From contig NZ_BNJG01000001.1 of NCBI RefSeq assembly GCF_016587375.1, positions 682,001-746,000 of the forward strand: a stretch of 64,000 nucleotides of DNA, written 5' to 3'. Each line of letters starts with the position of its first letter. Position 1 is the first letter of the stretch. Positions 25,788 through 35,508 of the stretch are shown here, in pieces. Both the position numbers and the translations under genes were made by a program. Under the pieces are notes generated by a model. It did not search any database. It saw nothing but the letters and a program-made list of their open reading frames with translations, and was not told the origin of the DNA. Origin of the DNA: Ktedonobacter robiniae. Lineage in GTDB: Bacteria; Chloroflexota; Ktedonobacteria; Ktedonobacterales; Ktedonobacteraceae.

Positions 25788-25895
25788 GTTGCGCTTACCC
25801 ACTTAACTATCGCAGCGTTAGGTGAACTCCCCATGTGGAGAGGCCACCTAACACTGATCTGCTATATATTGCTTTTCACTACAAGCACGTAGCCG

Positions 25896-28022
25896 TTATC
25901 GCTGGAAGGGCGGTTGATCCTGACCGAAGCGATACTGGTCGGGATTCTGCTCGCTTGATGACCAGCGCGGCTGTTGTGGCTGCCGCTGTTGCCCATTAGG
26001 CTGGTCTTGCGGATAGCCGGGTAGTGAGGCAGGACCCTGGAAACCAGGCTGAGAGAAGGACCCGGGAGGGGTATTGGGTGGCATTGGGAAGGCACCCGAA
26101 TTCGGGGCGCCAATGCCTGGCAGTGAGGTCTGAGGACGCCCAAAGCCATTATTCAATCCTCCTGAGTTCTCCATACCACCACCGAAGTCGCCAAAGCCTT
26201 GCTGTCCGTTAAAACCCTGCTGTCCGTTGAAGCCTTGCTGGCTATTAAAGCCTTGCTGTCCGTTAAAACCCTGCTGTCCGTTGAAGCCTTGCTGGCTATT
26301 AAAGCCTTGCTGTCCGTTAAAACCCTGCTGGCTATTAAAGCCTTGCTGTCCATTATAGCCGAACTGGTCGGGCTGACCAAAGCCACCCATAGGATCGCCG
26401 AAGTCAGGCTGACTATTAAAGCCGTTGGCACCGGAGCGCGAGCCCAGCGCAATCAGTGAGTCGTTGTCCGGCTCAGGCAGAGGCGGGAAGGCATTAGGGA
26501 AGCCCTGGTTGTCGCCCCAACCCATATCACCACCAGGACCGGCGATGCCGGGCACACCGAAGCCATCGTTGCCCGAGGGCAATTCAGCGAGCGAAGGCAT
26601 GCTGGGGAAGGAGCCACCCGCGGCCTCATTAGCGTGCTCAGGCAAGCGGAAGGTCGACACCGATGCGCGCAGTTGTTCCGCCAGTTCCGCCAGGTAGCTC
26701 ACGCTGACCGCGGCCTCCTGGGTACCAGCGTCCGTCTGACGCGTGATTTCAGAGATGCGACCCATGGCCACCGCCACCGCCTCAGAGACAGTTGTCTGCT
26801 CGTTCGCGGCGTGGGCGATGTTCTCAATCATCTGCGCCTGGCGCTCAACGTCAGCGTAGATAGAGTTCAATGAACGTTCGACATTATCCGCGAGCTGTGA
26901 GCCTTTGACAACCTCTTGTGTGCTGTCTTCCATAGCGACAACCGCTTCGTAGGTATCGCCCTGAATACTCTTGACCAGAGTCGCGATACGCTTGGTTGAC
27001 TCGGTCGAACGCTCAGCCAGGAGGCGGATCTCATCGGCAACGACCGCGAAACCGCGACCATGCTCACCAGCCATCGCAGACTGAATAGCGGCGTTCAGCG
27101 CCAGCAAGTTTGTCTGATCAGCGATATCTTCGATGATACGCACAATTTCGCCGATCTCGTTGGAGCGCTCACCCTGGCGTTTAATTTTCTTCGCGGTATC
27201 CTGCACGTTCTCACGAATGAGCATCATACCTTCAATCGTCTGACGCACGGCCTGTTGGCCGGCTGTAGCGTTACGCAGCGCCTGCTGCGATACCTCCACG
27301 CTCTGCTGAGCGTTTTTGGCGACGTTTTGAATGAAGACGGCCAGGGCCTCAACGGCCTCGGTTGTCTGCGAGATCTGCGCCACCTGGGCCTCGGAGGCCT
27401 GGGTCAGTTCATTGGAGCGATCCAGAATACGGCGGGTCGCATTCGTGACCTGCACCGCCGTTGACTGCACGCGTCCGACGACCTTCGCAAGCTCTTCGAT
27501 CATATAGTTAAATGAGTCCGCCAACACACCCAGTGTATCTGGAGTTACCTCAGCTTGTACGCGAAGATCGCCATCACCAACTGCGCTTACCTCTTGCAGC
27601 AGCTTCTCAATCTGCGCCTGTAGGGCCGCGGCATCGCTACCGGCGCTTCCCAGGCTGGCATTGCCGCCCGCGCCTGGCTGCTCAAGCAAGGAATTAATGG
27701 ACATGGCCAGGACAGCAAAGTCGTCATCTCCGCTGACCGCCACGCGCGCGCTGCGATCTCCATTCGCATATTCGCGACAGACTTCTACCAGGGATTGCAC
27801 ACGATCTTTAATACGCCTCTGCATTAAATAATTAATAACGCCGATAGTGAGCAACACAACAATGGCAACCCCAATAATCCAGCCAAACAGAGAGCCGCCG
27901 TTTGCTTGTTGTAGAGATACTATGATTAAGACCACGAAGGCCAGCAACGTGACAAGCAGTGAACTAACTATACTCCACTGCATGATACCGTCGACAGACC
28001 CCTTGTTGCGATCAGGATTCAT
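25896..28022 (-). CDS. Membrane methyl-accepting chemotaxis protein, PilJ/PixJ-like, with Q/N-rich tail
   Basis: 708 residues. Two hydrophobic helices near the N-terminus ([36 protein letters not shown]) are separated by only a few residues, so there is no extracellular sensor domain. HAMP-like segments follow (about 70-190), then the signalling domain with the hairpin tip [17 protein letters not shown] and [18 protein letters not shown]. After about residue 460 the protein is disordered and rich in Gly, Pro, Asn and Gln, including nine copies of a QQGFN(G/S)-type hexapeptide. AGGAGG lies 8 bases before ATG. It probably docks to the CheW and CheA beside it. Confidence 0.92.
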   Translation of the reverse strand: MNPDRNKGSVDGIMQWSIVSSLLVTLLAFVVLIIVSLQQANGGSLFGWIIGVAIVVLLTIGVINYLMQRRIKDRVQSLVEVCREYANGDRSARVAVSGDDDFAVLAMSINSLLEQPGAGGNASLGSAGSDAAALQAQIEKLLQEVSAVGDGDLRVQAEVTPDTLGVLADSFNYMIEELAKVVGRVQSTAVQVTNATRRILDRSNELTQASEAQVAQISQTTEAVEALAVFIQNVAKNAQQSVEVSQQALRNATAGQQAVRQTIEGMMLIRENVQDTAKKIKRQGERSNEIGEIVRIIEDIADQTNLLALNAAIQSAMAGEHGRGFAVVADEIRLLAERSTESTKRIATLVKSIQGDTYEAVVAMEDSTQEVVKGSQLADNVERSLNSIYADVERQAQMIENIAHAANEQTTVSEAVAVAMGRISEITRQTDAGTQEAAVSVSYLAELAEQLRASVSTFRLPEHANEAAGGSFPSMPSLAELPSGNDGFGVPGIAGPGGDMGWGDNQGFPNAFPPLPEPDNDSLIALGSRSGANGFNSQPDFGDPMGGFGQPDQFGYNGQQGFNSQQGFNGQQGFNSQQGFNGQQGFNGQQGFNSQQGFNGQQGFNGQQGFGDFGGGMENSGGLNNGFGRPQTSLPGIGAPNSGAFPMPPNTPPGSFSQPGFQGPASLPGYPQDQPNGQQRQPQQPRWSSSEQNPDQYRFGQDQPPFQR
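26205..26366 (-). repeat. Tandem 18-bp repeats encoding QQGFN(G/S)
   Basis: About nine in-frame 18-base units, mixtures of two types (one with CTGTCCGTT, one with CTGGCTATT on the plus strand), lie inside the MCP gene. The near-identity of units points to recent slippage or recombination, so unit number should vary among strains. Confidence 0.85.
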
Positions 28023-28077
28023 CCGCCAGACCTCCTAGAAATTTACGATCGACCTCAAGCTGGACACCATGGACCCG

Positions 28078-28671
28078 TTAGCCTATGGCTTCATAGCGCT
28101 GCATTTTTTCGGAGAAGAGTAGGCGTGCCACATCCAGTAAAACCAGCACGCGATTCGACAACAACGCACACCCAGCAGCATAGGGGGCTGCCCAATGGGG
28201 AAGAGTAGCCTGGCGCATATTTCCATTGAGAATAGCCGTATCAGGGATGGGAAGCATCTCGCTCACGCTATCAACAATGAAACTAATTACCATGTCATTT
28301 TCCTGCAACGACAACAGACGCGTGCGCGCGGTAGGCGATGATACCCCTAGCTCTAGAAACTGGCGTAAATCAACTACAGAAATAATTGAGCCACGCAAGT
28401 TCATCACGCCCTTTACCCACGCCGCGACATTGGGCACAGGAGTAAGTTCGCCGAGGCGCTCCACACCTTGTACCTGACCAGCCTTCACAGCGAACTCAAA
28501 GTTCTCGATAGAGAAGACCAGATATTGCTCACCAACAACCGTGGGGGCACTTTCCGTTCCGGGCATACCAGTTGCGGCCTGCATGGAGGTCGCTGAAACC
28601 ATGCGCTCACGTAATTGTTGAATGGCAGCAAGCCTATCGCGTTGTAACAAATTTTGCTTATCGCTGGACAC
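28078..28671 (-). CDS. CheW-like adaptor protein
   Basis: 197 residues with a CheW fold from about residue 45: YLVFSIENFEFAVKAGQVQGV, VPNVAAWVKGVMNLRGSIISVVDLRQFL, and the C-terminal strand CALLSNRVLVLLDVARLL. CheW proteins connect receptors to CheA. The 45-residue N-terminal extension (coiled, QLRERM) is longer than in E. coli CheW. Starts with GTG at 28671 behind GGGGAG at 7 bases. It lies between the second receiver gene and the MCP gene, the position of PilI/PixI. Confidence 0.9.
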   Translation of the reverse strand: MSSDKQNLLQRDRLAAIQQLRERMVSATSMQAATGMPGTESAPTVVGEQYLVFSIENFEFAVKAGQVQGVERLGELTPVPNVAAWVKGVMNLRGSIISVVDLRQFLELGVSSPTARTRLLSLQENDMVISFIVDSVSEMLPIPDTAILNGNMRQATLPHWAAPYAAGCALLSNRVLVLLDVARLLFSEKMQRYEAIG

Positions 28672-28768
28672 TAAACCACTCCCCGTGTGACAAAAAGCAC
28701 AGAGTAGCGCTCATGTCATCTTTTCGTTTCAAGCTCTTCCGATTTTGCTCTTCTCAATGCACCCGTCT

Positions 28769-29134
28769 CTAGACGAGACGGCGCACGCTCGCAACCAGCT
28801 CTTCTTCCTTGAATGGTTTCGTGAGGTACATATCTGCGCCTTGCCGCAAGCCCCACGACCGATCTAACGGCGTATTCTTGCTCGTTAGCAGGATGATCGG
28901 AATGTGTCGGCTTACCTCCATACTTTTGAGCTTTCGGCAAACCTGGAACCCATTCTGCTTTGGGAGCACTACATCCAGAACGATGCATTGCGGGCGCTCT
29001 TTGAATACCTTCTCGAAGGCCTCGTCACCATCTACCGCCGTCACTACTTCAAAGCCGCTATTGCGCAATGGTGCCACAATCATCGTCAACTCTGTCCAAC
29101 TATCATCCACAACGAGTACTTTCTGCCCAGGCAT
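28769..29134 (-). CDS. Single-domain response regulator (CheY-like), second in operon
   Basis: About 121 residues from ATG 29134; an upstream start at 29158 would add eight residues not seen in CheY proteins. Receiver landmarks: VLVVDDSWTELTMIV (acidic pair), the phospho-acceptor aspartate in CIVLDVVLPKQNG, the threonine in ILLTSKNTP, and the lysine in YLTKPFKEEEL. It occupies the PilH/PixH position. A likely phosphate sink or output of the hybrid CheA. Confidence 0.93.
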   Translation of the reverse strand: MPGQKVLVVDDSWTELTMIVAPLRNSGFEVVTAVDGDEAFEKVFKERPQCIVLDVVLPKQNGFQVCRKLKSMEVSRHIPIILLTSKNTPLDRSWGLRQGADMYLTKPFKEEELVASVRRLV

Positions 29135-29270
29135 CCTATTATAACCTTTCCTAAACATACCATACCAGTGTGATGGGAGTTTAAGGCTATAATACCGTGT
29201 TTGCCTTTACCTGATGAGTTCAAGATGAGCAAAGATCGGTAAAACTAAACACAGATATCTACTGGTATTA

Positions 29271-29711
29271 TCAGCCTCGACGGTATCTCGTGCGTGGGCG
29301 CATCTGCTCCTGGCGGGCTGGCATACGTTCCTCCCAGTTCACCAGGTGCTTTTTAACTGTCTGCACCAGTTCGGCGGAGTCGAAAGGCTTAGTCAGGTAT
29401 TCAGTCGAACCTGCCAGGCGGCCTCGCATTTTGTCGAACAAACCGTCTTTCCCACTGAGCATAATAATTGGAATTTGGCGAAACTGCAAGCTTTTACGTA
29501 TAATCTGGCAAATATGGTACCCATCCATACGAGGAAGCTGGATATCGAGCAGAATTACGGCTGGCATCTCGTCTGCAACCGAGGTCAGAGCACTCAGGCC
29601 ATCACTCGCGGTAATCACGCGAATGTTCTCCCTCTGCAATGTCATCTGCACAATCTTGCGCACGGTTGGACTGTCATCCACCACCAGTACTGTAGGTTGA
29701 TCCGCTGCCAT
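29271..29711 (-). CDS. Single-domain response regulator (CheY-like), first in operon
   Basis: 146 residues. Receiver motifs: VLVVDDSPTVRKIVQMT, LLDIQLPRMDGYH with the phospho-acceptor aspartate, MLSGKDG, and YLTKPFDSAEL. A basic tail (MRPRTRYRRG) follows. Its ATG (29709-29711) overlaps the stop of the DUF4388 gene as TGATG, and AAGGAGG lies 8 bases before it, so the two are translationally coupled. In cyanobacterial PixG/PatA proteins the DUF4388 domain and this receiver are one polypeptide; here they are split. Confidence 0.93.
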   Translation of the reverse strand: MAADQPTVLVVDDSPTVRKIVQMTLQRENIRVITASDGLSALTSVADEMPAVILLDIQLPRMDGYHICQIIRKSLQFRQIPIIMLSGKDGLFDKMRGRLAGSTEYLTKPFDSAELVQTVKKHLVNWEERMPARQEQMRPRTRYRRG

Positions 29712-31120
29712 CAAATGGTCCTCCTTTGCGTTTCTGGTGACCAGAACTCTCCCTCGTTCTGCGCCACACGGTTATCCTGGATAATACCAAACGGAGCACC
29801 CGGCTGCATCTGCTGTACCTGCTGGCCCCTGGTCCGTTGAACATTCTTTTGCGCGCGATAGAACTGGTACTTTTGGATTTCGGCGTCGATCTCGGAGAGA
29901 AGGACACGCCAGGCCATGGCGATCTGCCGTCCCATATGGGAGTTGCCTACCTCATCTTTGACCAGCGCATCAAAGACCATGCGCAGGAAGGCTGAGAGGC
30001 CCAGGACCGCCTCGCCATAAAACTCTTCCAGTTGCTCGCCCTTGACGACTTTATTGAGGGTAAGTATATCACTACAATCAAGCTGTCCACTGACAAAGGT
30101 CGCGGTCTCAAGGATGGGGAACTGGTGCCTGGCCAGATCATGGAGCAGTGGCACAAAGCGGCGCTCGATAAAGCGCATGATCTCGACCTGTTGCAACTGT
30201 CCTCGCCCACGCAGGCTACGCGCGAAGCTGCCATGATGCACAAATAATTCGTTCACGCAGTCACAGAGCGCTTTAATGAGGCTTAACAGGAGCTGTTCGA
30301 CGTTCGTTACCTCGCGGTAACGCTGGAGCGTTGTCTGACAGCGAATAATGATGTTCGAGAGGTCGCGTTGGAGGTCGTTTTCCAGGGCTGTGTCGACGAC
30401 TTCGATCAGGTGCAGTTCCAGGAGCTGCATCATGCTCTGCACTACTCTGGCCTCCGGCATCATCTCGACAAAAGCGATAGCCTGTAAAGGAATTTCGCCA
30501 TTGCAGAGACAGAGAATCTCAATCGACTCCTGGCCCAGGCCCAGGCTGCGCAGGTCACGCTTGACCTCGGGCGACCAGCGAGCAACCGTGGTACGGGTAA
30601 GTTGAGTCACACTCTCAGAGACAATCGTCTCCCACTCATCGGCCTGGCGCAGTGCCTCCAGTAAGATGGAATCGACATCCAGAGGCTGCATGGCTGTATC
30701 CATTGGCAGGAGTTGACGATGAAACGAGAAACGCCCATTGACCCAGCGCATCGCGTGGCTAATCGACTGCGTCACGGCAAATTCCAACCGACGCTGCATC
30801 TCGCTGGCGGGCATCCATCCACGCTCGACGAGCAGTTGCAACGACATTTGCACATTGCCACGAGCTATCTCATGTACTGCCTGGGCGCGAGGAGGATCAA
30901 GTTTATTGATCAGGCAAAGCATGCCTAGTAGATCTGGTTGTGGTACCCCTTCCTCGTGTAGCCCGACGATCTTTCCCTTTCGCAGGCTGATCGAGAGCGT
31001 ATCCGAGCCAGATGATACGAATAACTTGCCCGTCTTTTCACTCAGCGCAAGCATTTTGAGTATGGATTGGAGTCCTAGCGTTTGCAGGTCTCCGTCCATG
31101 ATGCGGTCTTGCTGCTCCAT
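29711..31120 (-). CDS. DUF4388 (PatA N-terminal-like) protein, first gene of the chemosensory operon
   Basis: 469 residues. The N-terminal DUF4388 pattern is clear: GDLQTLGLQSILKMLALSEK, TGKLFVSS, ISLRKGKIVGL, followed by a helical domain (LLVERGWMPASEMQRRLEFA; WVNGRFSFHRQLLP). The remainder is mostly helical with no family I recognise (for example QSIEILCLCNGEIPLQAIAF, a winged-helix-like stretch). DUF4388 proteins of the PatA/PixG type act downstream of chemosensory kinases in surface motility or differentiation. The protein is probably a protein-protein output module. Start at the first ATG, though MDGDLQTLG seven residues on is possible. Confidence 0.8.
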   Translation of the reverse strand: MEQQDRIMDGDLQTLGLQSILKMLALSEKTGKLFVSSGSDTLSISLRKGKIVGLHEEGVPQPDLLGMLCLINKLDPPRAQAVHEIARGNVQMSLQLLVERGWMPASEMQRRLEFAVTQSISHAMRWVNGRFSFHRQLLPMDTAMQPLDVDSILLEALRQADEWETIVSESVTQLTRTTVARWSPEVKRDLRSLGLGQESIEILCLCNGEIPLQAIAFVEMMPEARVVQSMMQLLELHLIEVVDTALENDLQRDLSNIIIRCQTTLQRYREVTNVEQLLLSLIKALCDCVNELFVHHGSFARSLRGRGQLQQVEIMRFIERRFVPLLHDLARHQFPILETATFVSGQLDCSDILTLNKVVKGEQLEEFYGEAVLGLSAFLRMVFDALVKDEVGNSHMGRQIAMAWRVLLSEIDAEIQKYQFYRAQKNVQRTRGQQVQQMQPGAPFGIIQDNRVAQNEGEFWSPETQRRTI

Positions 31121-31146
31121 GTGTCCCTAGTTTCCTTTGCCGACTA

Positions 31147-31179
31147 GCTTGTAAGGCCCCATTCTTGATCCTTACAAGC
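31147..31179. promoter_or_regulatory. Stem-loop in the leader of the chemosensory operon
   Basis: GCTTGTAAGG (31147-31156) and CCTTACAAGC (31170-31179) form a perfect 10-bp stem with a 13-base loop, 27 bases before the first start codon on the minus strand. No T-run follows, so it is not an attenuator of the usual type; a protein or small-RNA target or transcript-stabilising stem is possible. The rest of the gap 31180-31549 is AT-rich, with pyrimidine tracts (CTTTTTGTCTTTTTGCC) and no gene I would support. Confidence 0.35.
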
Positions 31180-31549
31180 AGTTGCGTCTGTAATTGTTGC
31201 GTTTTGCAATAGCATTCAATAATAGATTATTAGCGTCTTTTTGCCTTTTTGTCTTTTTGCCTTTTTGTATAATGCGTCAGGTCTGGAGCATCATTACTCC
31301 CACCTTCCCCTGCATCCCCGGTACGCCTTCAAGCCGAAAGCCTGGCCTTACATATATCCCTGTTGATCGAGGTACGCTCCCTGTGCATTGGTCAAGGCAC
31401 TGTAGCACATTATCCGCTTTCGGCCAACTCTCCCCTTTATACCATTCCCAATACCCTACAGTGTATACTAAACGCGCTCAGCTTGCTACAGGTTTTTGGG
31501 CCGAAATCGTTAAGATTGCATTAAGGATTTTAACCGATTACTTCTTATC

Positions 31550-31616
31550 TGGAAACCAACGTCACTCACGCGACGAGCGCTTCTCCCATTCGGGGACAAG
31601 CGCGCTCAGGTTTCCG
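31550..31616 (+). repeat. Dispersed inverted-repeat element, copy C
   Basis: Starts GGAAACCAACGTCACTCACG and ends GCGCTCAGGTTTCCG, with an internal CCCATTCGGGGACAAGCGC. Near-identical to the reverse complement of copy B (6566-6634). It lies 10 bases beyond the stop of the OmpR-family regulator gene and may act as its 3' hairpin. Confidence 0.7.
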
Positions 31617-31625
31617 AATAAGCAC

Positions 31626-32363
31626 TTAGGCGTTGCGGACCTCGACCTGCCCCCGAAAGACATAGCCAATCCCAGGCTCGGTAATGATGTAGCGCGGATG
31701 AGAGGGCTTCGCCTCTACTTTTAAGCGCAACTGCCGTACATAGACGCGCAGGTAATCGGCTTCTTCGCCATATTCAGGTCCCCAGACTGCGCGCAGGAGC
31801 GCGCGATGCGTCAAGACCTTACCCGCACAGAGCATCAATTGTTTCAAGAGTTCAAACTCGGTCGGAGTCAGACGAACTTCGTTGTTGCCAGCCTTCACCA
31901 GGCGCCGCGCCAGGTCCATGTAGAGATAGCCATCCTCGCTGATGAGCAACTCAGGCACCTGCTGTATCTCCTCGCCTTCGTTCGATTGCGAGCGACGCAG
32001 GCAGGCTCGTACACGCGCCATTAACTCTTCGCTACCAAAGGGCTTGGTCAGGTAATCATCGGCTCCCAGGTCGAGCGCCCGCACCTTTTGCCGCTCTTCG
32101 CTCATCGCGGAGAGGACAATAATGGGCGGCTTCTGCCCGCGATGACGGACCTCGACACATACGTCCAGGCCATCTAACTCGCCAGGCATGCACAAGTCGA
32201 GAAGAATAAGGTCTGGCTGGTGCAGTTTGACCATCTCAAGCGCCTCTCGTCCGTCTCCAGCCACGAATACGTCATACCCACCGGCCAGCAAGTTCTTCCG
32301 AAGCACCCTTTGTATAGGCTCTTCGTCATCTACAACGAGTATGCGCTTCCCTTTCGCTCTCAT
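31626..32363 (-). CDS. OmpR-family response regulator
   Basis: 245 residues: receiver (ILVVDDEEPIQRVL, phospho-acceptor in LILLDLCMPGELDG, VLSAMS, LTKPFGSEEL) followed by an OmpR/PhoB winged-helix DNA-binding domain (VRLTPTEFELLKQLMLCAGK; VWGPEYGEEADYLRVYVRQL; GIGYVF). Closest in style to KdpE. GGGAGAGG stands five bases before ATG. The sensor kinase lies upstream on the same strand (gap 81 bases), so they form a two-component pair. Targets unknown; no kdp or transporter gene is adjacent. Confidence 0.93.
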   Translation of the reverse strand: MRAKGKRILVVDDEEPIQRVLRKNLLAGGYDVFVAGDGREALEMVKLHQPDLILLDLCMPGELDGLDVCVEVRHRGQKPPIIVLSAMSEERQKVRALDLGADDYLTKPFGSEELMARVRACLRRSQSNEGEEIQQVPELLISEDGYLYMDLARRLVKAGNNEVRLTPTEFELLKQLMLCAGKVLTHRALLRAVWGPEYGEEADYLRVYVRQLRLKVEAKPSHPRYIITEPGIGYVFRGQVEVRNA

Positions 32364-32444
32364 GTTGCCTCTCCCTGAGATACTTTTTAGTGGCCTGTTT
32401 CCTCAACAGAGTTAGAGAATTTGGTGGGAATGTATCTGCCCCGG

Positions 32445-35192
32445 CTATGGATGCAGGGGCAAGGTAAAAACGAAACTCAGGCCCGTGCCTTCGTGTGCCC
32501 CATCTTCAGGAAGCCTCCCCTGCTCACCTGAAGACTCTTCCTGGACAGTTTCGACCCAGATCTTCCCCTGGTGTGCCTCCACAATCCCTTTACAAATCGC
32601 GAGGCTTAAACCATTGCCGTAAGTGCGCGAGCTATAAAAGGCAGTGAAGACACGTTCGCTCTCTTCTTCAGGAATACCACTCTTGCTGTAGCCGATAACC
32701 GCGCCGCGCAAAAAATCCCCAGCATTGTCTGCCTGCACAGTAATGACACTTTGCCTGGGACTATGACGCGCGGCGTTCTCTATAAGATTATAAAATACGC
32801 GTTCCAGTTGCACATGATCAACGTAGGCCATAAGCATACCTTCAGGCATCACCACATTGACCCGGTGCGCCTCCACAATCCGTGTCAGCTTGTTTAAGGC
32901 CCCATAAATGACTTCAACGACATCACACCAGGTCCGCTGTAAGACCAGGGCACCCATTTCGATGCGTGAAAGCTCGACCAGGGCGTTGACCTGGACGGTC
33001 AGGTGATCCGTTTCGTTCTCGATATCTTGCAGCAAGATACGCCGATCCGTTTCGTCCCACTCTAGATCCTCCTGGAGCAGGCCGGTCACCGCCGCTTTGA
33101 TCGTTGTGAGCGGCGTGCGCAGGTCATGTGAGACCGAGGAGAGCAGGGCCGAGCGGTTATGCTCATCACGGGCCTGCTCCGTCACATCCCGCACCTGCAA
33201 GACATAGGCAATCAAGTGACCATCGCGATTACGCAGTTCGTGGCGTGTCAGGTGATAGTGGTGATCGTTGGAGTTACCTTCCAGCTCACGCCTGGCCCGC
33301 CCCCAGTTCCCACCACCCTTCTCACCACCCTCCTGGGGCAGCGGACGGGCAGCCAGGATACAGCGCAGTTCCTGGGTCTCACTCGTGCCCTGGGTAAAGT
33401 CATGCAGGTAGTGACGCACCTCGTCCACGTTGCGCATGCGAGGCATGAGCTTGGCGAAGGCACTCTCCAGCGTGGTGACCTCTGGTTGCTGGCGACGCGA
33501 GAGCCAGAGTCGCTGCTCGTAGGAGTTGTAGGCGTTATAGACGGCATTGAGCGCGGTCATGCTTCCTGATAATTGCATATCACACAAGGCCTGCGCGGCA
33601 GGATTCATAAAAATACAATGACCATCCAGGTCCACCGCCAGCCAGGCATCGTCTTTGCCATTCTCACGCACTATGAGGGGGCTTAGCTCGCCGAGCATCC
33701 CCGTGCCGCGCAGGGCATCCTCGGCCGCCTGGGTGAGCCAATGCATGGCGTCCGACTCCTCCCCCTGTCCCTCATGCTCGACGGAGAATTTGAGCCGCTC
33801 CGCCGAATGCATCTCTTCATCGAGAGCGATTGATGTCTCAGATACTGTCACGGCTTCGGAAAGCGCTCTACTCTCCATACCCAGGCCCTGTTCGGCATGG
33901 ATCATGGCCTGTAAATTCAGTTCGCTATTGGTCAATAGAAACTCGCCCACAAAGCGTAGCACGCTATCCAGGCTTACCCCATAGGAGCGCTCGGTCTCCT
34001 CGCGCAGGCGCTCAAAGAGGGCCATCTCCTCAGCACCTTGGACCTCTCCATGCCCATTATTGATATATGCATCCTGCTGGCGCTGGCGATAAGCAAACTC
34101 AAACTGCTCAAGCGCCTGCCGGAAGCGGCTGCGTTGATGAGCTGATTCGAGCATCATTCCATTATGGATTGCGAAGGTCGCCTGATTGGCGAAGAGCGAG
34201 AGGATTTCGACCTTGAGCGGGGTAAAACCGCCAGCTTCAGGCGAGCAGAGCAAGAGCGCACCAAGCACCGTTGTGCCTGTGATAAGGGGATAACATAAAA
34301 TAGAATGCATGCCAAGTTCTTCGGCGAAGAAACAGCTAGCGGGGAAGCGCTCATCACGCGAAATATCATCCGAGACATGCGGGGTCCGCTGGCGAAGGGT
34401 CTGACTGAGGATACAGGCATCGCTTAGCTTTTTCTGCCGCACATTCTCCTCAAACTGGGTCGCATCAAGTCCCACCTGCGCCTCCAGGCGTAGCGCTGCG
34501 TCGCGCTGCTCCAGCATAATGATGGCAGACGAGACGTTTAAGGCTTTGGCAATGCCTTCGACAATCTGGTTCAGGATCGTTGGCAGGTCGATACGCAGCG
34601 TCAGGGCACGGGTCACGTCTTTAAGCGCCTGGCGTTGACGATCAAAGATGGCCGCGCTCCCACCCAGTTGCGCCCGCTCAATCGCCGCCGCCAGCACACG
34701 TGCCACGGCACCAATCAGGCGTTGCAGGGTTTCATCGACATAGGTATTAGGGATCGAGCTACCCAGTTCGAGCGTACCCAGGACACGCTGATCCTCCAGA
34801 ACCAGTGGAGCGATCACGGTTGAGCGCAGTTGAGGATGCCCGCTGAGCGCGTCTCCCGTTTCTCCCGGTGGCCCCTCCTGCCCTTCAGGATAGTCGTTTA
34901 CCATGAGCATGGGCGAGGCCAGCACGCGCTCTAACATGGAGTCCTTTACCGGGTGCTGATGGGGAAAAACGCGCCACTCGCCCTCCTCACGACGACACAC
35001 CGCTACACGCACCGCTTCGCGATCATGCCGCAACAACACTACGCCAAACACATCAAAGGGAATAGCCGGCTCTAGCTCTGCCGCCAGCAGAGCATAGTTG
35101 GGTTTCGCGTCCCGTACGCTCATCACAATACGCACAACACGCTCAATGATCGCCGATTCTTCGACCGCTGATGTATTTGTTCTCACATCCAT
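32445..35192 (-). CDS. Multi-GAF sensor histidine kinase with degenerate ATP-binding box
   Basis: About 915 residues from ATG 35192 (AGGATAAC just upstream; the frame is open 22 codons further). Two GAF domains occupy roughly residues 25-375 (VLGTLELGSSIPNTYVDE; LCYPLITGTTVLGALLLCS), then a linker, a PAS-like region (ENGKDDAWLAVDLDGHCIFM), and a HisKA domain with SHDLRTPLTTIKAAV. The N box is NLIENAARHSP and the G2 box GNGLSLAICKGIVEAH, but the G1 box, normally DxGxGI, reads GYSKSGI, so the adenine-binding aspartate is missing. No membrane helix, so cytoplasmic. Partner of the regulator at 31626. Activity is uncertain. Confidence 0.88.
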   Translation of the reverse strand: MDVRTNTSAVEESAIIERVVRIVMSVRDAKPNYALLAAELEPAIPFDVFGVVLLRHDREAVRVAVCRREEGEWRVFPHQHPVKDSMLERVLASPMLMVNDYPEGQEGPPGETGDALSGHPQLRSTVIAPLVLEDQRVLGTLELGSSIPNTYVDETLQRLIGAVARVLAAAIERAQLGGSAAIFDRQRQALKDVTRALTLRIDLPTILNQIVEGIAKALNVSSAIIMLEQRDAALRLEAQVGLDATQFEENVRQKKLSDACILSQTLRQRTPHVSDDISRDERFPASCFFAEELGMHSILCYPLITGTTVLGALLLCSPEAGGFTPLKVEILSLFANQATFAIHNGMMLESAHQRSRFRQALEQFEFAYRQRQQDAYINNGHGEVQGAEEMALFERLREETERSYGVSLDSVLRFVGEFLLTNSELNLQAMIHAEQGLGMESRALSEAVTVSETSIALDEEMHSAERLKFSVEHEGQGEESDAMHWLTQAAEDALRGTGMLGELSPLIVRENGKDDAWLAVDLDGHCIFMNPAAQALCDMQLSGSMTALNAVYNAYNSYEQRLWLSRRQQPEVTTLESAFAKLMPRMRNVDEVRHYLHDFTQGTSETQELRCILAARPLPQEGGEKGGGNWGRARRELEGNSNDHHYHLTRHELRNRDGHLIAYVLQVRDVTEQARDEHNRSALLSSVSHDLRTPLTTIKAAVTGLLQEDLEWDETDRRILLQDIENETDHLTVQVNALVELSRIEMGALVLQRTWCDVVEVIYGALNKLTRIVEAHRVNVVMPEGMLMAYVDHVQLERVFYNLIENAARHSPRQSVITVQADNAGDFLRGAVIGYSKSGIPEEESERVFTAFYSSRTYGNGLSLAICKGIVEAHQGKIWVETVQEESSGEQGRLPEDGAHEGTGLSFVFTLPLHP

Positions 35193-35479
35193 AGTTATCC
35201 TGGTGACTCCACACAATCTATTCTCAGGAACAAGAGGGATTGTCTTCCCCGTCCTCACCTATCAATCTATAAGGCCTGCTTGCTTTGCCTGCTCGCTCGT
35301 CAATCCTCTTATGCAAATCTTATACTACAAGTGCGGGATATTACAAGCTTTCCGTACAAAAGGATGTAATATCTGTTTTACATTGTTAGTACATATGGAA
35401 AATGAAATACAAATAGCTCTAGAACATCGCCTCAAAGTATACCATACTATCGCGCTTTGCCGTCAATAAAGAACCAGCG

Positions 35480-35508
35480 TACGCAGGCATACTCCTCATG
35501 CCTGCGTA
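35480..35508. other. Hairpin in the 690-bp divergent spacer
   Basis: TACGCAGGCAT and ATGCCTGCGTA form an 11-bp perfect stem with a seven-base loop, between the divergent kinase and PhoD-like genes. Elsewhere in this spacer (35193-35880) there is a 9-bp inverted repeat (35337-35373, GATATTACA/TGTAATATC) and a 14-base match to the MITE end (CCAGCTTTAGCGCG near 35629). No gene seen. Confidence 0.4.

Noticed and set aside
31194..31724. Open plus-strand frame of 176 codons before the OmpR-type regulator
   Set aside because: Runs antisense into the regulator gene and through repeat copy C; no SD, and the composition is not protein-like.
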